From Emiliania huxleyi CCMP1516 (lineage: Eukaryota; Haptophyta; Isochrysidales; Noelaerhabdaceae), in assembly GCF_000372725.1 (NCBI RefSeq), contig NW_005199712.1, positions 107,150 through 131,550 on the forward strand: DNA of 24,401 nt, in the 5' to 3' direction. Positions 1 through 9,027 of this stretch are shown here, in pieces (the stretch's first letter is position 1; every line of letters begins with the position of its first letter). Under the pieces are notes generated by a model, which made no database searches, was not told the origin of the DNA, and worked only from the letters and a program-made list of their open reading frames with translations. A program made the position numbers and the translations under genes.

Positions 1-3000
1 AGGGCGAGTCGAACGCGACGAGCTGCCTTCCGTGCGTGGAGAGCAGCTACTGCGCCGAGGGCGCGTCGGCGCCGCTGCCGTGCGTTGCGGGCAGCTACTC
101 GACCGCCACCAACCTCACCGCCGCGGGCGAGTGCACCGACGCCTCGCCGGGCCACTTCGCCACCACCGGCTCCACGCAGCAGACGGCGTGCGCCAAGGGG
201 TCGTACACGGACGCGTACGGGCAGGGCGCGTGCACGCCCTGCGCCGGCGGCACGTACCAGGACGAGGAAGGCAAGACGGCGTGCGAGCCGTGCGAGGCGG
301 GAAGCTACTGCGCTGCTGGCGCGGCGGCGGTGCTGCCGTGCGAGGCTGGCAGCTACTCGAGCGCCACCAACCTCACCGCCGCGAGCGAGTGCACCGCCGC
401 CACGCCGGGCCACTTCGCCACCACCGGCTCCACCGAGCAGACGGCGTGCCGCGAGGGCAGCTTCGCCGCCGGCACCCGCAACGACGCGTGCGAGCTGTGC
501 CCCGAGGGGTACTACCAGGACCAGCCCGCCGCCGCCGCCTGCGTCCGCTGCGCTGCTGGCAAGTTTTGCCCGGTGGGGTCGTCGCGCGAGCTGGACGCGC
601 AGTGCGAGGCGGGCACGTACGCGAGGCTGACCGACCGGAGCGGCGACCCCGAGTGCCTCGACTGCCCCGCCGGCTCGTCGTGCGGCGGCGGGGCGGCGCC
701 GCCGTCCGAGTGCTCGCCGGGCTCTTTCGCCGCCACGGCCGGCCTCTCCGAGTGCGCCAGCTGTGCGGGCGGGACGTACCAGGGCGAGTCGAACGCGACG
801 AGCTGCCTTCCGTGCGTGGAGGGCAGCTACTGCGCCGAGGGCGCGTCGGCGCCGCTGCCGTGCGTTGCGGGCAGCTACTCGACCGCCACCAACCTCACCG
901 CCGCAGGCGAGTGCACCGACGCCTCGCCGGGCCACTTCGCCACCACCGGCTCCACGCAGCAGACGGCGTGCGCCAAGGGGTCGTACACGGACGCGTACGG
1001 GCAGGGCGCGTGCACGCCCTGCGCCGGCGGCACGTACCAGGACGAGGAAGGCAAGACGGCGTGCGAGCCGTGCGAGGCGGGAAGCCACTGCGCTGTTGGC
1101 GCGGCGGCGGCGCTGCCGTGCGAGGCTGGCAGCTACTCGAGCGCCACCAACCTCACCGACGCGAGCGAGTGCACCGCCGCCACGCCGGGCCACTTCGCCA
1201 CCACCGGCTCCACCGAGCAGACGGCGTGCCGCGAGGGCAGCTTCGCCAACGGCACCCGCAACGACGCGTGCGAGCTGTGCCCCGAGGGGTACTACCAGGA
1301 CCAGCCCGCCGCCGCCGCCTGCGTCCGCTGCGCTGCTGGCAAGTTTTGCCCGGTGGGGTCGTCGCGCGAGCTGGACGCGCAGTGCGAGGCGGGCACGTAC
1401 GCGAGGCTGACCGACCGGAGCGGCGACCCCGAGTGCCTCGACTGCCCCGCCGGCTCGTCGTGCGGCGGCGGGGCGGCGCCGCCGTCCGAGTGCTCGCCGG
1501 GCTCTTTCGCCGCCACGGCCGGCCTCTCTGAGTGCGCCAGCTGTGCGGGCGGGACGTACCAGGGCGAGTCGAACGCGACGAGCTGCCTTCCGTGCGTGGA
1601 GGGCAGCTACTGCGCCGAGGGCGCGTCGGCGCCGCTGCCGTGCGTTGCGGGCAGCTACTCGACCGCCACCAACCTCACCGCCGCGGGCGAGTGCACCGAC
1701 GCCTCGCCGGGCCACTTCGCCACCACCGGCTCCACGCAGCAGACGGCGTGCGCCAAGGGGTCGTACACGGACGCGTACGGGCAGGGCGCGTGCACGCCCT
1801 GCGCCGGCGGCACGTACCAGGACGAGGAAGGCAAGACGGCGTGCGAGCCGTGCGAGGCGGGAAGCCACTGCGCTGTTGGCGCGGCGGCGGCGCTGCCGTG
1901 CGAGGCTGGCAGCTACTCGAGCGCCACCAACCTCACCGACGCGAGCGAGTGCACCGACGCCACGCCGGGCCACTTCGCCACCACCGGCTCCACCGAGCAG
2001 ACGGCGTGCCGCGAGGGCAGCTTCGCCAACGGCACCCGCAACGACGCGTGCGAGCTGTGCCCCGAGGGGTACTACCAGGACCAGCCCGCCGCCGCCGCCT
2101 GCGTCCGCTGCGCTGCTGGCAAGTTTTGCCCGGTGGGGTCGTCGCGCGAGCTGGACGCGCAGTGCGAGGCGGGCACGTACGCCAGGCTGACCGACCGGAG
2201 CGGCGACCCCGAGTGCCTCGACTGCCCCGCCGGCTCGTCGTGCGGCGGCGGGGCGGCGCCGCCCTCCGAGTGCTCGCCGGGCTCTTTCGCCGCCACGGCC
2301 GGCCTCTCCGAGTGCGCCAGCTGTGCGGGCGGGACGTACCAGGGCGAGTCGAACGCGACGAGCTGCCTTCCGTGCGTGGAGGGCAGCTACTGCGCCGAGG
2401 GCGCGTCGGCGCCGCTGCCGTGCGTTGCGGGCAGCTACTCGACCGCCACCAACCTCACCGCCGCGGGCGAGTGCACCGACGCCTCGCCGGGCCACTTCGC
2501 CACCACCGGCTCCACGCAGCAGACGGCGTGCGCCAAGGGGTCGTACACGGACGCGTACGGGCAGGGCGCGTGCACGCCCTGCGCCGGCGGCACGTACCAG
2601 GACGAGGAAGGCAAGACGGCGTGCGAGCCGTGCGAGGCGGGAAGCCACTGCGCTGTTGGCGCGGCGGCGGCGCTGCCGTGCGAGGCTGGCAGCTACTCGA
2701 GCGCCACCAACCTCACCGACGCGAGCGAGTGCACCGACGCCTCGCCGGGCCACTTCGCCACCACCGGCTCCACCGAGCAGACGGCGTGCCGCGAGGGCAG
2801 CTTCGCCAACGGCACCCGCAACGACGCGTGCGAGCTGTGCCCCGAGGGGTACTACCAGGACCAGCCCGCCGCCGCCGCCTGCGTCCGCTGCGCTGCTGGC
2901 AAGTTTTGCCCGGTGGGGTCGTCGCGCGAGCTGGACGCGCAGTGCGAGGCGGGCACGTACGCGAGGCTGACCGACCGGAGCGGCGACCCCGAGTGCCTCG

Positions 3001-6000
3001 ACTGCCCCGCCGGCTCGTCGTGCGGCGGCGGGGCGGCGCCGCCGTCCGAGTGCTCGCCGGGCTCTTTCGCCGCCACGGCCGGCCTCTCCGAGTGCGCCAG
3101 CTGTGCGGGCGGGACGTACCAGGGCGAGTCGAACGCGACGAGCTGCCTTCCGTGCGTGGAGGGCAGCTACTGCGCCGAGGGCGCGTCGGCGCCGCTGCCG
3201 TGCGTTGCAGGCAGCTACTCGACCGCCACCAACCTCACCGCCGCGGGCGAGTGCACCGACGCCTCGCCGGGCCACTTCGCCACAACCGGCTCCACGCAGC
3301 AGACGGCGTGCGCCAAGGGGTCGTACACGGACGCGTACGGGCAGGGCGCGTGCACGCCCTGCGCCGGCGGCACGTACCAGGACGAGGAAGGCAAGACGGC
3401 GTGCGAGCCGTGCGAGGCGGGAAGCCACTGCGCTGTTGGCGCGGCGGCGGCGCTGCCGTGCGAGGCTGGCAGCTACTCGAGCGCCACCAACCTCACCGCC
3501 GCGAGCGAGTGCACCGACGCCACGCCGGGCCACTTCGCCGCCACCGGCTCCACCGAGCAGACGGCGTGCCGCGAGGGCAGCTTCGCCAACGGCACCCGCA
3601 ACGACGCGTGCGAGCTGTGCCCCGAGGGGTACTACCAGGACCAGCCCGCCGCCGCCGCCTGCGTCCGCTGCGCTGCTGGCAAGTTTTGCCCGGTGGGGTC
3701 GTCGCGCGAGCTGGACGCGCAGTGCGAGGCGGGCACGTACGCGAGGCTGACCGACCGGAGCGGCGACCCCGAGTGCCTCGACTGCCCCGCCGGCTCGTCG
3801 TGCGGCGGCGGGGCGGCGCCGCCCTCCGAGTGCTCGCCGGGCTCTTTCGCCGCCACGGCCGGCCTCTCCGAGTGCGCCAGCTGTGCGGGCGGGACGTACC
3901 AGGGCGTGTCGAACGCGACGAGCTGCCTTCCGTGCGTGGAGGGCAGCTACTGCGCCGAGGGCGCGTCGGCGCCGCTGCCGTGCGAGGCTGGCAGCTACTC
4001 GACCGCCACCAACCTCACCGCCGCGGGCGAGTGCACCGACGCCTCGCCGGGCCACTTCGCCACCACCGGCTCCACGCAGCAGACGGCGTGCGCCAAGGGG
4101 TCGTACACGGACGCGTACGGGCAGGGCGCGTGCACGCCCTGCGCCGGCGGCACGTACCAGGACGAGGAAGGCAAGACGGCGTGCGAGCCGTGCGAGGCGG
4201 GCAGCTACTGCGCTGTTGGCGCGGCGGCGGCGCTGCCGTGCGAGGCTGGCAGCTACTCGACCGCCACCAATCTCACCGACGCGAGCGAGTGCACCGACGC
4301 CACGCCGGGCCACTTCGCCACCACCGGCTCCACCGAGCAGACGGCGTGCCGCGAGGGCAGCTTCGCCAACGGCACCCGCAACGACGCGTGCGAGCTGTGC
4401 CCCGAGGGGTACTACCAGGACCAGCCCGCCGCCGCCGCCTGCGTCCGCTGCGCTGCTGGCAAGTTTTGCCCGGTGGGGTCGTCGCGCGAGCTGGACGCGC
4501 AGTGCGAGGCGGGCACGTACGCGAGGCTGACCGACCGGAGCGGCGACCCCGAGTGCCTCGACTGCCCCGCCGGCTCGTCGTGCGGCGGCGGGGCGGCGCC
4601 GCCCTCCGAGTGCTCGCCGGGCTCTTTCGCCGCCACGGCCGGCCTCTCCGAGTGCGCCAGCTGTGCGGGCGGGACGTACCAGGGCGAGTCGAACGCGACG
4701 AGCTGCCTTCCGTGCGTGGAGGGCAGCTACTGCGCCGAGGGCGCGTCGGCGCCGCTGCCGTGCGTTGCAGGCAGCTACTCGACCGCCACCAACCTCACCG
4801 CCGCGGGCGAGTGCACCGACGCCTCGCCGGGCCACTTCGCCACCACCGGCTCCACGCAGCAGACGGCGTGCGCCAAGGGGTCGTACACGGACGCGTACGG
4901 GCAGGGCGCGTGCACGCCCTGCGCCGGCGGCACGTACCAGGACGAGGAAGGCAAGACGGCGTGCGAGCCGTGCGAGGCGGGAAGCCACTGCGCTGTTGGC
5001 GCGGCGGCGGCGCTGCCGTGCGAGGCTGGCAGCTACTCGAGCGCCACCAACCTCACCGCCGCGAGCGAGTGCACCGCCGCCTCGCCGGGCCACTTCGCCA
5101 CCACCGGCTCCACCGAGCAGACGGCGTGCCGCGTGGGCAGCTTCGCCAACGGCACCCGCAACGAGGCGTGCGAGCTGTGCCCCGAGGGGTACTACCAGGA
5201 CCAGCCCGCCGCCGCCGCCTGCGTCCGCTGCGCTGCTGGCAAGTTTTGCCCGGTGGGGTCGTCGCGCGAGCTGGACGCGCAGTGCGAGGCGGGCACGTAC
5301 GCGAGGCTGACCGACCGGAGCGGCGACCCCGAGTGCCTCGACTGCCCCGCCGGCTCGTCGTGCGGCGGCGGGGCGGCGCCGCCCTCCGAGTGCTCGCCGG
5401 GCTCTTTCGCCGCCACGGCCGGCCTCTCCGAGTGCGCCAGCTGTGCGGGCGGGACGTACCAGGGCGAGTCGAACGCGACGAGCTGCCTTCCGTGCGTGGA
5501 GGGCAGCTACTGCGCCGAGGGCGCGTCGGCGCCGCTGCCGTGCGTTGCGGGCAGCTACTCGACCGCCACCAACCTCACCGCCGCGGGCGAGTGCACCGAC
5601 GCCTCGCCGGGCCACTTCGCCACCACCGGCTCCACGCAGCAGACGGCGTGCGCCAAGGGGTCGTACACGGACGCGTACGGGCAGGGCGCGTGCACGCCCT
5701 GCGCCGGCGGCACGTACCAGGACGAGGAAGGCAAGACGGCGTGCGAGCCGTGCGAGGCGGGAAGCTACTGCGCTGTTGGCGCGGCGGCGGCGCTGCCGTG
5801 CGAGGCTGGCAGCTACTCGAGCGCCACCAACCTCACCGACGCGAGCGAGTGCACCGACGCCACGCCGGGCCACTTCGCCACCACCGGCTCCACCGAGCAG
5901 ACGGCGTGCCGCGAGGGCAGCTTCGCCAACGGCACCCGCAACGACGCGTGCGAGCTGTGCCCCGAGGGGTACTACCAGGACCAGCCCGCCGCCGCCGCCT

Positions 6001-9000
6001 GCGTCCGCTGCGCTGCTGGCAAGTTTTGCCCGGTGGGGTCGTCGCGCGAGCTGGACGCGCAGTGCGAGGCGGGCAAGTACGCGAGGCTGACCGACCGGAG
6101 CGGCGACCCCGAGTGCCTCGACTGCCCCGCCGGCTCGTCGTGCGGCGGCGGGGCGGCGCCGCCCTCCGAGTGCTCGCCGGGCTCTTTCGCCGCCACGGCC
6201 GGCCTCTCCGAGTGCGCCAGCTGTGCGGGCGGGACGTACCAGGGCGAGTCGAACGCGACGAGCTGCCTTCCGTGCGTGGAGGGCAGCTACTGCGCCGAGG
6301 GCGCGTCGGCGCCGCTGCCGTGCGTTGCAGGCAGCTACTCGACCGCCACCAACCTCACCGCCGCGGGCGAGTGCACCGACGCCTCGCCGGGCCACTTCGC
6401 CACCACCGGCTCCACGCAGCAGACGGCGTGCGCCAAGGGGTCGTACACGGACGCGTACGGGCAGGGCGCGTGCACGCCCTGCGCCGGCGGCACGTACCAG
6501 GACGAGGAAGGCAAGACGGCGTGCGAGCCGTGCGAGGCGGGAAGCCACTGCGCTGTTGGCGCGGCGGCGGCGCTGCCGTGCGAGGCTGGCAGCTACTCGA
6601 GCGCCACCAACCTCACCGCCGCGAGCGAGTGCACCGACGCCACGCCGGGCCACTTCGCCACCACCGGCTCCACCGAGCAGACGGCGTGCCGCGAGGGCAG
6701 CTTCGCCAACGGCACCCGCAACGAGGCGTGCGAGCTGTGCCCCGAGGGGTACTACCAGGACCAGCCCGCCGCCGCCGCCTGCGTCCGCTGCGCTGCTGGC
6801 AAGTTTTGCCCGGTGGGGTCGTCGCGCGAGCTGGACGCGCAGTGCGAGGCGGGCACGTACGCGAGGCTGACCGACCGGAGCGGCGACCCCGAGTGCCTCG
6901 ACTGCCCCGCCGGCTCGTCGTGCGGCGGCGGGGCGGCGCCGCCCTCCGAGTGCTCGCCGGGCTCTTTCGCCGCCACGGCCGGCCTCTCCGAGTGCGCCAG
7001 CTGTGCGGGCGGGACGTACCAGGGCGAGTCGAACGCGACGAGCTGCCTTCCGTGCGTGGAGGGCAGCTACTGCGCCGAGGGCGCGTCGGCGCCGCTGCCG
7101 TGCGTTGCGGGCAGCTACTCGACCGCCACCAACCTCACCGCCGCGGGCGAGTGCACCGACGCCTCGCCGGGCCACTTCGCCACCACCGGCTCCACGCAGC
7201 AGACGGCGTGCGCCAAGGGGTCGTACACGGACGCGTACGGGCAGGGCGCGTGCACGCCCTGCGCCGGCGGCACGTACCAGGACGAGGAAGGCAAGACGGC
7301 GTGCGAGCCGTGCGAGGCGGGAAGCTACTGCGCTGTTGGCGCGGCGGCAGCGCTGCCGTGCGAGGCTGGCAGCTACTCGAGCGCCACCAACCTCACCGAC
7401 GCGAGCGAGTGCACCGACGCCACGCCGGGCCACTTCGCCACCACCGGCTCCACCGAGCAGACGGCGTGCCGCGAGGGCAGCTTCGCCAACGGCACCCGCA
7501 ACGACGCGTGCGAGCTGTGCCCCGAGGGGTACTACCAGGACCAGCCCGCCGCCGCCGCCTGCGTCCGCTGCGCTGCTGGCAAGTTTTGCCCGGTGGGGTC
7601 GTCGCGCGAGCTGGACGCGCAGTGCGAGGCGGGCACGTACGCGAGGCTGACCGACCGGAGCGGCGACCCCGAGTGCCTCGACTGCCCCGCCGGCTCGTCG
7701 TGCGGCGGCGGGGCGGCGCCGCCGTCCGAGTGCTCGCCGGGCTCTTTCGCCGCCACGGCCGGCCTCTCCGAGTGCGCCAGCTGTGCGGGCGGGACGTACC
7801 AGGGCGAGTCGAACGCGACGAGCTGCCTTCCGTGCGTGGAGGGCAGCTACTGCGCCGAGGGCGCGTCGGCGCCGCTGCCGTGCGTTGCGGGCAGCTACTC
7901 GCGCGCCACCAACCTCTCCGCCGCGGGCGAGTGCACCGACGCCTCGCCGGGCCACTTCGCCACCACCGGCTCCACGCAGCAGACGGCGTGCGCCAAGGGG
8001 TCGTACACGGACGCGTACAAGCAGGGCGAGTGCACGCCCTGCGCCGGCGGCACGTACCAGGACGAGGAAGGCAAGACGGCGTGCGAGCCGTGCGAGGCGG
8101 GAAGCTACTGCGCTGTTGGCGCGGCGGCGGCGCTGCCGTGCGAGGCTGGCAGCTACTCGAGCGCCACCAACCTCACGGCCGCGAGCGAGTGCACCGCCGC
8201 CTTGCCGGGCCACTTCGCCACCACCGGCTCCACCGAGCAGACGGCATGCCGCGAGGGCAGCTTCGCCAACGGCACCCACAACGAGGCGTGCGAGCTGTGC
8301 CCCGAGGGGTACTACCAGGTCCAGCCCGCCGCCGCCGCCTGCGTCCGCTGCGCTGCTGGCAAGTTTTGCCCGGTGGGGTCGTCGCGCGAGCTGGACGCGC
8401 AGTGCGCGGCGGGCACGTACGCGAGGCTGACCGACCGGAGCGGCGACCCCGAGTGCCTCGACTGCCCCGCCGGCTCGTCGTGCGGCGGCGGGGCGGCGCC
8501 GCCCTCCGAGTGCTCGCCGGGCTCTTTCGCCGCCACGGCCGGCCTCTCCGAGTGCGCCAGCTGTGCGGGCGGGACGTACCAGGGCGAGTCGAACGCGACG
8601 AGCTGCCTTCCGTGCGTGGAGGGCAGCTACTGCGCCGAGGGCGCGTCGGCGCCGCTGCCGTGCGTTGCAGGCAGCTACTCGACCGCCACCAACCTCACCG
8701 CCGCGGGCGAGTGCACCGACGCCTCGCCGGGCCACTTCGCCACAACCGGCTCCACGCAGCAGACGGCGTGCGCCAAGGGGTCGTACACGGACGCGTACGG
8801 GCAGGGCGCGTGCACGCCCTGCGCCGGCGGCACGTACCAGGACGAGGAAGGCAAGACGGCGTGCGAGCCGTGCGAGGCGGGAAGCCACTGCGCTGTTGGC
8901 GCGGCGGCGGCGCTGCCGTGCGAGGCTGGCAGCTACTCGAGCGCCACCAACCTCACCGACGCGAGCGAGTGCACCGACGCCACGCCGGGCCACTTCGCCA

Positions 9001-9027
9001 CGACCGGCTCCACCGAGCAGACGGCGT
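1..9027 (+). repeat. 780-bp tandem coding repeat, eleven full units plus a partial twelfth
   Basis: Units start at 1, 781, 1561 and so on to 7801, all exactly 780 bp with no insertion or deletion; the twelfth starts at 8581 and follows the consensus to about 9027. Differences are scattered single substitutions, a few per unit, both silent and amino-acid changing. One silent C-to-T at 1530 puts a stop into the otherwise open +1-shifted frame. The array runs off the left edge of the window, so its copy number is unknown. Exact length and high identity imply recent amplification or ongoing homogenisation by unequal crossing over or gene conversion. Confidence 0.97.

Noticed and set aside
512..8536. 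Minus-strand 74-residue frames repeated in every 780-bp unit
   Set aside because: They recur only because the DNA repeats; each is antisense to the GCC2/GCC3 modules and has no independent support.
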